Shown: positions 26,562-35,308, numbered from the stretch's first letter. The stretch: DNA of 64,000 nucleotides from Actinocorallia longicatena (GCF_039534125.1 NZ_BAAAUV010000018.1:91403-155402); one strand, 5' to 3'. A program made the numbers and translations. The notes: generated by a model from the letters alone, not told the origin.

Positions 26562-27080
26562 ATGAAGAAGATCATCGCCACCGCCGCCGCCGGTCTCGCC
26601 CTCACCGCGGGCGGTGCGGCCATGATGTCGACCTCCGCCTCCGCCGCGGTCGACCCCAAGATCGTCCAGCAGGGGAGCGCGCTGACGGCCGATGCCGCGA
26701 TCAAGGTCGCGGACGCCGTGCAGAAGGCGGCCGTCAAGGAGAAGCAGCGGGTGAGCGTCGCGATCGTCGACCGGTCCGGCGCCGTGAAGATCATCGTCCG
26801 GGGCGACGGCTCGGGGCCGCAGACCGAGGAGTCGGCCAAGCGCAAGGCCTTCACCGCCGTCAGCTTCGGCAAGACGACCAAGGAGCTCGCCGGCGGCGTC
26901 GGCGGCCAGGGCGCGACCCTGCGCGACATCCCCGGCACCCTGTTCCTCGGCGGCGGCGTCCCGGTGGCTTCCGGGAACACCCCGATCGCGGGCATCGGCG
27001 TCGCGGGAGCACCCTCCGGCGACATCGATGACAAGCTCGCCCAGGAGGGCCTCAAGGCCATCGAGAAGGGCCTGAACTGA
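26562..27080 (+). CDS. Secreted heme-binding HbpS/GlcG-family protein
   Basis: 172 residues from ATG 26562 (GGGAGA upstream). Sec signal peptide (MKKIIATAAAGLALTAGG, ending SASAA) followed by a single GlcG/HbpS domain: VSVAIVDRSGAVKIIVRGDG, ESAKRKAFTAVSFGKTT and the Gly-rich end NTPIAGIGVAGAPSG. In streptomycetes HbpS binds heme and controls the SenS kinase under redox stress. Here the gene is divergent from a SenS-like kinase, which supports the same role. The heme ligand cannot be assigned from sequence alone. Confidence 0.8.
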   Translation: MKKIIATAAAGLALTAGGAAMMSTSASAAVDPKIVQQGSALTADAAIKVADAVQKAAVKEKQRVSVAIVDRSGAVKIIVRGDGSGPQTEESAKRKAFTAVSFGKTTKELAGGVGGQGATLRDIPGTLFLGGGVPVASGNTPIAGIGVAGAPSGDIDDKLAQEGLKAIEKGLN

Positions 27081-27091
27081 GCGATGGAACG

Positions 27092-27748
27092 ATGAGGGTG
27101 ACGCGCCGCGGGGCGCTGGCGATGATGCTGGCCCTCGCGGGATGCGCCGGGAAGAAGAAGGAGAAGACCATGGATCTGCTGGGCGCGGCCGCCGAGGGCG
27201 ACGCCGCCGAGGTCCGGGCCGCCCTCCGGGACGGCGCCGACATCGAGCAGCGCGACGAGAAGCGCCGGACGGCCCTCCTGCTGGCCGTCACCGGTGACCA
27301 TGTCGAGGCGGCCGGAGAGCTGGTCAGGGCGGGCGCCGACCCCGACGCCCTCGACGACCGGCACGACACCCCCTTCCTGGTGACCGGGGTCACGGGCAGC
27401 GTGGCGATGCTCCGCGTCCTGATGCCCGCCAAGCCGGACCTGACGATCCGCAACCGCTTCGGCGGGACGGCCCTGATCCCGGCCTGCGAGCGCGGCCACG
27501 TGGACTACGTCCGCGAGGTCATCGGGACGGGCATCGCGGTGGACCATGTCAACGATCTCGGCTGGACGGGCCTGCTGGAGGCCGTCATCCTCGGGGACGG
27601 CTCCGAGCCCTACATCAGGGTCGTGAAGATCCTGATCGAGGGCGGAGCCGACGTCGGCCTGGCCGACAAGGACGGCGTCACCCCCCTCGCCCACGCCGAG
27701 AGCAGGGGCTTCGGGGAGATCGCCGCCCTGCTGCGCGCGGTGCGATGA
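27092..27748 (+). CDS. Ankyrin-repeat lipoprotein
   Basis: 218 residues starting 11 bp after the HbpS-like gene. The N-terminus MRVTRRGALAMMLALAGC is a lipoprotein signal with lipobox LAGC, so the protein is likely tethered outside the membrane. A short Lys-rich spacer is followed by about five ankyrin repeats (for example DGADIEQRDEKRRTALLLAV and GGADVGLADKDGVTPL). It may bind a surface or periplasmic partner such as HbpS or the sensor kinase. This link rests only on gene order. Confidence 0.8.
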   Translation: MRVTRRGALAMMLALAGCAGKKKEKTMDLLGAAAEGDAAEVRAALRDGADIEQRDEKRRTALLLAVTGDHVEAAGELVRAGADPDALDDRHDTPFLVTGVTGSVAMLRVLMPAKPDLTIRNRFGGTALIPACERGHVDYVREVIGTGIAVDHVNDLGWTGLLEAVILGDGSEPYIRVVKILIEGGADVGLADKDGVTPLAHAESRGFGEIAALLRAVR

Positions 27749-27770
27749 TCCCGGCTGCGAGAATGGGCCC

Positions 27771-28643
27771 ATGAGCGAACCGATTTCGGTGGGTCTGGTG
27801 GGGGCGGGGCACTGGGCGGACATCGTCCACGCCCCCTCCCTCGCGCAGGGCCCGGAGACCCGTCTGGCCGGAGTCTGGGCCCGCCGCGAGGAGGCGGCGA
27901 GGGAGATCACCGGAAGCCACGGGGGAGTGGCCTACTCCCGAATCGAAGACCTGTTCGACAACTGTGACGCGGTCGCGTTCAGCGTCCCCCCGGACGTCCA
28001 GGCGGAGCTCGCTCTGAAGGCGGTGCGAGCGGGCAAGCCCGTCCTGCTGGAGAAGCCCCTCGCGATGGACCTCGACGGCGCCCGCCGCCTGGCCGAGGCG
28101 ATCGAGGAGGCCGGCGTCGTCTCCCAGATGGTCTTCACCCTGCGTTACTCCCAGGCGGCCAGGACCTTCCTGAAGTCCCTCCCCGCCCTGGACCCTTTCG
28201 GCGGTTACGCCCAGTTCGTCTCCCCGGTCCTGAACGGCGGCCCCTTCGCCACCCCCTGGCGCCTGGAGCGCGGCGCCCTCCTCGACCTGGGCCCCCACGT
28301 CATCGACATGCTCGACGCCTCCCTCGGCCGCATCACCGGCGTCCGAGCCCACGGCGACCCCCTGAAGTGGGTGGGCCTCCTCCTCGAACACGAGACCGGC
28401 GCCGTCAGCGAGGCCTCCCTGTCGATGGCCGGCCACGGCGACCTTCCACCGGCCCACATCGAGGTCCACGGCCATCAGGGTTCCACCCGCCTGACCTGGG
28501 ACGACCTCACCGACGACACCTTCACCACCATCGTCACCGAGTTCGCCGCCAACGTCAGGGCCGGCACCCCCCACACCCTCGACGCCGCCCACGGTCTCCA
28601 CATCCAGCGGATCCTCACCGACGCGGAACACCAGCTCACATGA
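27771..28643 (+). CDS. Gfo/Idh/MocA-family oxidoreductase
   Basis: 290 residues. NAD(P)-binding Rossmann motif VGLVGAGHWAD at the N-terminus and the family signature GKPVLLEKPLAMDLDGAR with the Lys of the EKP motif. The C-terminal beta-sheet domain carries GPHVIDMLDA. Such enzymes oxidise or reduce sugars and cyclitols. Its stop overlaps the next start (ATGA). Confidence 0.85.
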   Translation: MSEPISVGLVGAGHWADIVHAPSLAQGPETRLAGVWARREEAAREITGSHGGVAYSRIEDLFDNCDAVAFSVPPDVQAELALKAVRAGKPVLLEKPLAMDLDGARRLAEAIEEAGVVSQMVFTLRYSQAARTFLKSLPALDPFGGYAQFVSPVLNGGPFATPWRLERGALLDLGPHVIDMLDASLGRITGVRAHGDPLKWVGLLLEHETGAVSEASLSMAGHGDLPPAHIEVHGHQGSTRLTWDDLTDDTFTTIVTEFAANVRAGTPHTLDAAHGLHIQRILTDAEHQLT

Positions 28644-29098
28644 CCCGCCTCCTGATCGTCCACCACACGACCTCACCCGCGTTGCAGGAGCTCCTGGAGG
28701 CGGCCCGCTCCGGCGGATCGACCGAGGACGTCACGGGAGTGGAGACGATCACCCGCCCGGCCCTCTCGGCATCGGCCCCGGACGTCCTGGAAGCCGACGC
28801 CATCCTCCTGGGAACCCCGGCGAACATCGGCTACATGTCAGGCGCTCTGAAACACTTCTTCGACACGATCTACTACCCGTGCCTGGAAGCCAAGCCGCAG
28901 TTGCCCTACGGCCTGTACGTGCACGGCAACAACGACGTGGCCGGCGCCGTCCGAGCCGTCGAGTCCATCGCCAAGGGCCTGTCCTGGCGTCCCATCCGTC
29001 CACCGGTCACCGTGACAGGACCGATCACGAAATCGGCCCTGGAAGCCTGCTGGGAACTGGGCGCCCTGCTCGCGGCCGAGATCGGTGAGCTGGTGTGA
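28640..29098 (+). CDS. Flavodoxin/NADPH-dependent FMN reductase-like protein
   Basis: 152 residues, coupled to the preceding oxidoreductase by a 4-bp overlap. It begins LLIVHHTTSPALQ (phosphate-binding loop of the flavodoxin fold) and has AILLGTPANIGYMSGALKHFFD, the typical flavin-contact segment of WrbA/flavodoxin relatives. Probably binds FMN. Partner unknown. Confidence 0.8.
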   Translation: MTRLLIVHHTTSPALQELLEAARSGGSTEDVTGVETITRPALSASAPDVLEADAILLGTPANIGYMSGALKHFFDTIYYPCLEAKPQLPYGLYVHGNNDVAGAVRAVESIAKGLSWRPIRPPVTVTGPITKSALEACWELGALLAAEIGELV

Positions 29099-29139
29099 CC
29101 TTCTAGGCCGCGAGCGCGTCGATCATCTCGCGAGGGTGG

Positions 29140-30354
29140 TCAGCAGAGGTGGTTGCCGCCGACGTTGGCGTCGTAGAGGTTCTTGAGGGCGTCCCAGTTG
29201 GCCTTGTAGTCGGTGTAGATGGCGCCTGCGGTCTTGTCGCCTACCTTGATGAGGCGGAGGACGGTCTCGTCGGAGCCCATGCGGGAGCCGACGGTGAAGT
29301 TGGCGCTGCCGGTGAAGATGTACTTGCCGCTGGCGTAGCCGATGCCGTCGATCGTGTCGTTGATCGCGCCATCGATGATCATGTACTTGGAGTGGACACA
29401 GCGGCTGGCTCCGCGCTTGAAGTCGCGGACCGAGACGGGGCTCTGGGTGGAGGTGCCGGCCGCGCGCAGGGCGTCGACGCCGCCCTGCTCGTCGGCGTTG
29501 TAGCCGTTGGTGATGACCTCGACGGTGCAGCCCTCCTTCTGGGCCTTGCGGAGCTGGGTGATGACGTCGGCGTCGTCGATGCGCTGCACCGTGATCCGGA
29601 TGCTCTTGCCCGCCACACAGTCGACCTTGTCGATCACGCTCGTGCGGTGGTCGCCCGAGGCGCGCGGATGGAAGTGGGCGTGGCCCGCGACATCTTTGAT
29701 GATTTTGTAGTAGTCGGTGTCGTTGGCGTTGCTCGCGAGCTGGGCGAAGTAGCTCCAGTAGCCCGCCCACAGGCCCGCGCTGTCGGCGCCGGTGAGCACG
29801 ACGGCGTCGTTGGCCGAGTCGTAGCCGCCCGCGTTCCAGGTGATGTTGGCGCTGGTCTGGACGAGCACGTCCTGTGTGCCGCGGGTGTACCCGAACAGGT
29901 AGAACTTGTTGTGCATGTCGGTCCAGCTCGCGGTGTGGTTGCACGCGTAGTTCTCGCAGGTGCGGGCCCAGGTGTCGGCATGGGCGTCGTTGTCGACCTT
30001 CGTCTTCAAATCGGTGTACGCCGTGGTCGACGACTGCGAGGCGTCGCCGAGGTACTGGATCTTCACCCCCCGGTCGACGGCCGTCTGCAGGGCGTCGGAG
30101 ATGCGGTTCGAGATCGACCACTCGCGGAGGTCGTAGTTGGCGATCTTGATCCAGGAGTTGTTCACGGCGCCGTCGATCAGGTAGACGAGCTTGTCCTCGA
30201 TCTTCTTCTCGCCGGGGAGGGTCAGGATGATCTCGGAGCCCTCTGCTGCGGCGGCCGGGCCGGCCACACCGAGGATCATCATCGGGACGCAGGCGAGCGC
30301 GGTCAGCAGCGCGCCGAACCGCCTGGCGAGACGCCGGGAGAGGGTGAACGACAT
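29140..30354 (-). CDS. Secreted phospholipase D-like protein
   Basis: 404 residues with a Sec signal peptide (about 1-36, ending GPAAAA). Two HKD-type halves are present. The second is complete (CVHSKYMIIDG, then GSANFT). The first reads MHNKFYLFG with SANITWN downstream, so it has His and Lys but Gly in place of the usual Asp. The protein ends in Cys. It resembles actinomycete PLDc-domain proteins rather than classical Streptomyces PLD. The ribosome site AAGGAG overlaps the stop of the AraC gene, so the two genes form an operon. Confidence 0.82.
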   Translation of the reverse strand: MSFTLSRRLARRFGALLTALACVPMMILGVAGPAAAAEGSEIILTLPGEKKIEDKLVYLIDGAVNNSWIKIANYDLREWSISNRISDALQTAVDRGVKIQYLGDASQSSTTAYTDLKTKVDNDAHADTWARTCENYACNHTASWTDMHNKFYLFGYTRGTQDVLVQTSANITWNAGGYDSANDAVVLTGADSAGLWAGYWSYFAQLASNANDTDYYKIIKDVAGHAHFHPRASGDHRTSVIDKVDCVAGKSIRITVQRIDDADVITQLRKAQKEGCTVEVITNGYNADEQGGVDALRAAGTSTQSPVSVRDFKRGASRCVHSKYMIIDGAINDTIDGIGYASGKYIFTGSANFTVGSRMGSDETVLRLIKVGDKTAGAIYTDYKANWDALKNLYDANVGGNHLC

Positions 30355-30363
30355 GGATCTCCT

Positions 30364-31437
30364 TCAGAGGTTCGAGGGGAGGCCGTCGTGGAGCCGCACG
30401 AAGGCCCTCCGGGTGCGACCAGCAGACCATGATGATCGCCGTTCATCTTTCGTTCGCGTGCCGGGCCCTTGCGTTTCCGTGCCGGGATCGAACGCCGCCG
30501 CCTCCCGGACGTCGCTGGGGGAGACGCCGTACGCGTCGCGGAACACCGTGCTGAAGTGCGACGGGCTGCCGAAGCCCCAGCGCGCCGCGATGGCCTGGAT
30601 GGAGCGGGCGCCGAGGGAGGGGTCGGCGAGGTCGAACCGGCACCGCTCCAGCCGTCGGGACCGGATGTGGGCCGCGACGCTCTGACCGGAACTGCCGAAG
30701 ACCCGGTGGAGCTGGCGGACGGAGAGCTGATGGCGCTCCGCGACCGTCCGGGGGGACAGGCCGGGGTCGCCGAGGTGCTCCTCGATGAAGTCGTGGATCC
30801 GCAGGAGGAGGACCTGGTCCCTGCTCCGCTCCGGCTCGCGTTCGCCCAGCCACTGGGCGAGCGCCGCGCTCACCAGGCTGGTCGTCGCGGCCGCCAGGTG
30901 CGTTCGGTCGGCGGCGGAGTACTCCGCGGACTCCCGCACCAGCTCGGTGAGGTAGCGGCCGAGCACCCCCGGGACCCCTCCGGCCGCGGGGAACACCCGC
31001 ACGCCCGGCCCCCGGGCGGACCGAACGTGCGGCGCGACCGCGGACCGGGGGAGGTGGACCGACAGCACCGTGGACCGCCCGTTCCTGCTCCGGAACGGCT
31101 GCGAGCTGTCGATGAGGAAGAACGCGCCAGGCCGGATCGGAGCGCTCTCGCGCGCGAGGTCGATCGTGCCGTCGCCGTCGAGGAACAGCCCGAGCATGTA
31201 CTGCTCAGGGTCGTCGCTCCTGACCAGCTTCGGTGTCCTGCGGCAGTCGACCGGGGGCATCGTCATCACCTGGACCCGGACGTCACCGAGATCCAGCCCG
31301 CTGACCGACGCCAGGAAGTCGTCCGCGTCGGGGCTGCTCGCCCAGGACGCGAAGTAGCTCTGCGCGGTGAGCTCGTGCCAGAAGGGGAAGCGGTCCTCGG
31401 GCGGGAGGCCGGCGGTGTCGAAGTGCTTGGCTATCAA
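30364..31437 (-). CDS. AraC-family transcriptional regulator
   Basis: 357 residues from TTG 31437 (GAAGGGA upstream). An N-terminal AraC-binding-like domain (FPFWHELTAQSYF, PGAFFLIDSSQPF) is followed by two helix-turn-helix motifs in the last third (LSPRTVAERHQLSVRQLHRVF and RWGFGSPSHFSTVFRDAYG). The tail of about 40 residues past the DNA-binding domain is long and polar. It sits 9 bp upstream of the PLD-like gene on the same strand and probably controls it. Confidence 0.85.
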   Translation of the reverse strand: MIAKHFDTAGLPPEDRFPFWHELTAQSYFASWASSPDADDFLASVSGLDLGDVRVQVMTMPPVDCRRTPKLVRSDDPEQYMLGLFLDGDGTIDLARESAPIRPGAFFLIDSSQPFRSRNGRSTVLSVHLPRSAVAPHVRSARGPGVRVFPAAGGVPGVLGRYLTELVRESAEYSAADRTHLAAATTSLVSAALAQWLGEREPERSRDQVLLLRIHDFIEEHLGDPGLSPRTVAERHQLSVRQLHRVFGSSGQSVAAHIRSRRLERCRFDLADPSLGARSIQAIAARWGFGSPSHFSTVFRDAYGVSPSDVREAAAFDPGTETQGPGTRTKDERRSSWSAGRTRRAFVRLHDGLPSNL

Positions 31438-31524
31438 GAACGTCCCTTCACTCGTCTCTCCCTTCGGTTGCTACCACAACGAGGGGGGCGCGGGTGAAAG
31501 GTGCGGCGGGCCTACGATGGGGCG

Positions 31525-31662
31525 GTGGGCGAGGAGCTGACGGGGCTGAGCGAGGTCGAGATGGCGGTGATCGACGCGGCCATCGCCGAGGAACTCGTGG
31601 AGCTGCTCGATCTGAGCCCGGAGCTGCTCGAGCGGTACCGGGCGCAGATCGTCAGCCGGTGA
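31525..31662 (+). CDS. Small acidic helical protein (45 aa)
   Basis: A 46-codon frame, GTG 31525 to TGA 31660-31662, with strong third-position G/C. The peptide starts MGEELTGLSEVEMAVIDAAI and ends in LLERYRAQIVSR; it is acidic and predicted to be helical throughout. Its end overlaps the converging Ser/Thr kinase gene by 11 bp. It is short enough to be missed by automatic callers. GGGG precedes the start at close range. Function unknown; the divergent AraC gene may be related. Confidence 0.6.
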   Translation: MGEELTGLSEVEMAVIDAAIAEELVELLDLSPELLERYRAQIVSR

Positions 31663-33223
31663 AGGCCAGATCGGTCTCCAGCTCGCCCGCGTAGGACGTG
31701 TCGCAGTGACCCGGCGCGCAGAAGTAGACCAGCAGCGCCGCGGGGGACGAGCCGCGCTGGATCACCAGCGCCGTAAGGTCCAGCCGCGAGCTCTGCTGCG
31801 GGTCGGCGACCGAGCCCTGGAAGCGGGTCGCCTGATGGCCGCCCGCCGTGGTCGGGACGCCCGCGCCCAGGGTGACCGTGCCCGGCAGCAGGTACTGCAG
31901 GTTCTTGTCCGGCGCGGTGTTCAGGGTGTCGCTGACCCGGGCGAAGACGCCGACCGACGAGCCGCCGCCGAGCTTCGCCACCCCCGACCAGTCGGCCGAG
32001 ACGGGCGTCTGGAACAGCGCCTCGAACTTCGGCGCCTCCGGTGAGGCCACCGCGAACACGTCCGAGTGGGTGCTGGCCTTCCACGCCTGCGGGTAGGGGA
32101 AGCTGAACGGCGCCGCCGCGCTGCCCGGATAACGGGCCGTGCCGCCGCCCTGGAAGAACAGCGCAGCCCCCGCGAGCAGCGCGACCGCCGCCGCGACGGC
32201 CGCACCGATCAGCCGCCACGGTTTGCGGCCCGCCGTGGTCCGCTGGATGATCGTCGAGCCTCGTGAGATCGGCGGGACGGTGTCGGCCGTCGGCCGGTAC
32301 TGCTGCGGGACGTGCATCGGCGGGAACGAGCGCAGCCTCGGATCGGACACCGGCTCCCCGAGGGCCGCGCGCAGTTCCAGCACGAACTCCCGGCACGTGC
32401 CGTACCGGGCGGCCGGATGCTTGGCCAGGGCCCGCCCGAACACCCCGTCGACGGCCGGAGGCAGGTCGGGACGGTGCGAGGTCAGCGTCGGCGGCTCGTC
32501 CTGGACGTGCGCGTAGATGAGCGCGAGCTGGCTCTCCCGGTGGAAGGGCGCGGTCCCGGCCAGCATCTCGTAGGCGACGTTGGCCAGCGCGTACTGGTCG
32601 CAGCGGCCGTCGACCTGCTCGCCCCTGATCTGCTCGGGCGAGATGTAGCGGGGCGTCCCGACGAACTGCCCCTGGCTGGTCAGCCCGGACAGCGACGAGG
32701 CGCTCTTGGTGAGCCCGAAGTCCGTCAGATAGACGTGCTCGGGATGCTCGCCCGAATCCGATCCACCGCCCGAGATGAGGACGTTCGCCGGTTTCACGTC
32801 CCGGTGGACGAGGCCCGTCTCGTGGGCGGAGTCCAGCGCGGAGGCGATCTGGCCGAGCAGCGCGCAGGCGCGGTCCGGCGGCAGGATCCCCGACCGGGTC
32901 ATGAGCTCACGCAGATCCAGCCCCGAGACGTACCGCATGGCGATGAACAGCAGCCCGTCGGCCTCGCCCGCTTCGAAGATCGGGATGATGTAGGGGTGGT
33001 CCATCCCCGCGACGGTCCGCGACTCCCGGACGAACCGCAGCCGGAACCGCTCGTCGTAGGCCAGGTGCGGTGCCAGGATCTTCAGCGCCACGACCCGGCC
33101 GAGCCGCTGGTCGCGCGCCATGTAGACCTCGGCCATGCCGCCGCGGCCGATGAGGTCGAGCACCTGGTAGGGCCCGATCATCCGGCCGGTGAGGGCGGCG
33201 GAGCGGTCCTCGGGGGGATTCAT
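31652..33223 (-). CDS. Transmembrane Ser/Thr protein kinase without PASTA domains
   Basis: 523 residues. Complete Hanks-type kinase: Gly loop GRGGMAEVY (26-34), Lys48 in VALKIL, catalytic HRDVKPANV, DFGLTK and SPEQIRG. One membrane segment lies near residues 315-335. The extracytoplasmic part of about 185 residues (FSFPYPQAWKAS at its start, two Cys in FCAPGHCD at its end) is not PASTA-like. Start ATG 33223 overlaps the stop of the pseudoprotease gene (ATGA). Last gene of the nine-gene minus-strand operon; it may read signals through the membrane proteins encoded just before it. Confidence 0.92.
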   Translation of the reverse strand: MNPPEDRSAALTGRMIGPYQVLDLIGRGGMAEVYMARDQRLGRVVALKILAPHLAYDERFRLRFVRESRTVAGMDHPYIIPIFEAGEADGLLFIAMRYVSGLDLRELMTRSGILPPDRACALLGQIASALDSAHETGLVHRDVKPANVLISGGGSDSGEHPEHVYLTDFGLTKSASSLSGLTSQGQFVGTPRYISPEQIRGEQVDGRCDQYALANVAYEMLAGTAPFHRESQLALIYAHVQDEPPTLTSHRPDLPPAVDGVFGRALAKHPAARYGTCREFVLELRAALGEPVSDPRLRSFPPMHVPQQYRPTADTVPPISRGSTIIQRTTAGRKPWRLIGAAVAAAVALLAGAALFFQGGGTARYPGSAAAPFSFPYPQAWKASTHSDVFAVASPEAPKFEALFQTPVSADWSGVAKLGGGSSVGVFARVSDTLNTAPDKNLQYLLPGTVTLGAGVPTTAGGHQATRFQGSVADPQQSSRLDLTALVIQRGSSPAALLVYFCAPGHCDTSYAGELETDLAFTG

Positions 33224-34671
33224 ATGTCCGCCGGATGGCCGCAGTAGCCGCAGAAGCGATGGGCGGGGCCGCGCCGCATGCCGCACTGGGTGCAGTACTC
33301 GGGCCGGTCGCCCGCGCTCGGCTCGCGGGGGGCCGCCGCGAACTGCGGACGGCCCGCCGCCGAGGCGACCGGAGTCCAGATCGGCTCGGACCCGCTCGGC
33401 CCGCCGGGCGGGGTGCGGACCTGGCGTGGCCCGCTGTCCATGACGGTCAGGTTCGGCGGCACGCCGCCGCCGGGAGCGGGCTTGGGCCGCCGCAGGAACA
33501 GGAAGCCGGCACCGAGCGCGGCCACCAGCAGGACGGCGGGCCCGATCGTCCAGGCGGTGAAGTAGGAGGTGCCGTCCGAGGAACTCTCCGAGGGCCGCTT
33601 GGCCTCCTTGGACGTCCCCTTCCAGGCCTGGGCGTTGCGCAGGTGCTCGATCGCGACCGCGTGGTCGGGCCGCAGCTTCAGCACCTGCTGGAGCACCGGG
33701 ATCGACAGGCCGTAGAACCGGTCGTGGTACTGGGCGAGCGCGGTCTCGAACACGACGTCGACGGGGCCGCGCCGGGCGGTGACGCCCGCGGCGGTCAGCG
33801 CCTTCTGGATGTCCTGCGCGGTCGTGATCTTGAGGTCGCCGGGGGCGCCGGAGATCAGGGCGACGACCTCGCTCCTGGTGTCGTCGACGATCGCTCCGCC
33901 CACGGCGCCGCTGCTCAGCAGCTTGCCGATCTTGTCGCGGTCCTCGCCGAGGACGGTCTGCGACCCCGCGGGGTCGAAGTGCATCGTGTCGGTCGTCGGC
34001 GGGTTGGTCGTCGCGGGGCGTCCGTTCTTGAACGCCATCAGGTCGCTGGCCTTGGTCTGCCCGAACGCCCCCGCCAGCGGGACGGTCGGCAGGTTGCCGT
34101 CGGTCTTGTTCAGCTTGACGATCGTCGGGGCGGACGGGCCGTCCCCGGCCCTGAGGACGCTCGCGGGCAGCCCGTCCGTGCTCGGCGGATCGGTGTTGGG
34201 AAAGACCCGGACGGTCGGCGTCACCGTGCTGATGCAGGTCGACTCGCTGCGCCGCGGCGGGTAGCAGGCCTGGAGACGGAAGTCGAGGTCGCCCGTGCCC
34301 GCGGTGTGCTTGGAGAAGTCCGCGGGGATGTCCTTCTTGAAGTACTCGGCGAAGATCTTGTTGGCCGCGTAGACGCCCGGGTCCTGGCCGCTCGTCACCG
34401 CCTGGGTGGCCGTCACGATGATCCCGTCGGGCGACACGGTGAACCCGCTGCCGCTGCCCAGGGGGACGTCGTAGGTGCGGGTGAGCTGCTTGAGCTGGGA
34501 CCGGTCGTCGAACAGGGTGATCTCCACATGCGCGGACGTCTCGACCCGGACGGCCCCGGGGGTGACCCTGTCGATGGACCCGTTGGGATGCTCGTGGGCG
34601 CCGGCGGGGCTGCTGAGAGGCGGTGCCATGACGGCCACCAGCACCAGAACGGTGAGCACGGAACGGCGCAT
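33220..34671 (-). CDS. Membrane trypsin-like pseudoprotease with C-terminal zinc ribbon
   Basis: 483 residues from ATG 34671; codons upstream to 34707 are less likely because the signal segment begins here. A signal peptide is followed by a trypsin/HtrA-like domain. The pattern GSGSGFTVSPDGIIVTATQ aligns with the HtrA motif whose catalytic His is replaced by Gln90. GAVGGAIVDD (255-264) aligns with GNSGG, so the Ser is Val257. A membrane segment (about 372-395) leads to a cytoplasmic Pro-rich tail and a zinc ribbon (CTQCGMRRG, FCGYCG). Likely a non-catalytic sensor or scaffold. Overlaps the kinase start. Confidence 0.75.
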   Translation of the reverse strand: MRRSVLTVLVLVAVMAPPLSSPAGAHEHPNGSIDRVTPGAVRVETSAHVEITLFDDRSQLKQLTRTYDVPLGSGSGFTVSPDGIIVTATQAVTSGQDPGVYAANKIFAEYFKKDIPADFSKHTAGTGDLDFRLQACYPPRRSESTCISTVTPTVRVFPNTDPPSTDGLPASVLRAGDGPSAPTIVKLNKTDGNLPTVPLAGAFGQTKASDLMAFKNGRPATTNPPTTDTMHFDPAGSQTVLGEDRDKIGKLLSSGAVGGAIVDDTRSEVVALISGAPGDLKITTAQDIQKALTAAGVTARRGPVDVVFETALAQYHDRFYGLSIPVLQQVLKLRPDHAVAIEHLRNAQAWKGTSKEAKRPSESSSDGTSYFTAWTIGPAVLLVAALGAGFLFLRRPKPAPGGGVPPNLTVMDSGPRQVRTPPGGPSGSEPIWTPVASAAGRPQFAAAPREPSAGDRPEYCTQCGMRRGPAHRFCGYCGHPADI

Positions 34672-34759
34672 CTGCGACCCCCAGGAATCTCTCGTCTCCC
34701 CGAGCATCCGTCCGGAAAGTCACGAACGGATGAGTACGGTCTACCTAAAAGCACGGGGG

Positions 34760-35308
34760 TTACTGCAATGTCACCTGAATGGCGGTACCCCGGTCGACCG
34801 AGGTCCCCGGCTCGGGATCCTGGCCGGTCACACGGCCCCCACCGGTGAACTCCAGCCGCAGCCCGAGCTGCCGGGCGACGGTCTGCGCGGCCGGCGCCTG
34901 GACGCCGATCAGATAGGGGACGGTGACCTTGCCGGAGCCCCCGGCGCCGCCCGTCCCGGCGGAGACGTAGAGCAGGATCGGCGTCCCCTCACCGACCTGC
35001 GACCCGATCTTCGGAGACGTCCGGACGACCTGCCCGGCGGGCAGCGACGACGGCACCTGGATGACCCCGCCGACCGCGAGCTTGCGCGACGCGAGCTCGG
35101 ACGTGGCCTTGTTGCTGGTGAACCCGGTGATCTGCGGGACGGTCCCCGCCGCCCCGGCCTCCAGCTTGCCGGCGCTCGACCCCCCGCCGACCAGCAGCGT
35201 CAGCCCGAGGACCAGTCCGACCCCGACCGTCATCACGGACCCGAGCAGCACCATCGCCCTGGTCGACATCTCCGGCGCGCGTGGCACCGGTTCGGTCTCG
35301 ACGGGCAT
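34760..35308 (-). CDS. Membrane protein with two PASTA domains
   Basis: 182 residues from ATG 35308, which follows GGGGAGGG; a longer frame to 35338 lacks such a site. A short cytoplasmic leader, one membrane segment (about 18-40) and two extracytoplasmic PASTA domains (VPQITGFTSNKATSELASR and VPYLIGVQAPAAQTVARQL). PASTA domains bind muropeptides/lipid II and normally sit on PknB-type kinases. Here they are a separate protein two genes upstream of a kinase that lacks them. Confidence 0.85.
   Translation of the reverse strand: MPVETEPVPRAPEMSTRAMVLLGSVMTVGVGLVLGLTLLVGGGSSAGKLEAGAAGTVPQITGFTSNKATSELASRKLAVGGVIQVPSSLPAGQVVRTSPKIGSQVGEGTPILLYVSAGTGGAGGSGKVTVPYLIGVQAPAAQTVARQLGLRLEFTGGGRVTGQDPEPGTSVDRGTAIQVTLQ

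Noticed and set aside
31421..31434. Further KstR2-like match (AAGTGCTTG) near the AraC start
   Set aside because: It is within the coding region, the left half-site is poor, and it has no symmetry beyond chance.
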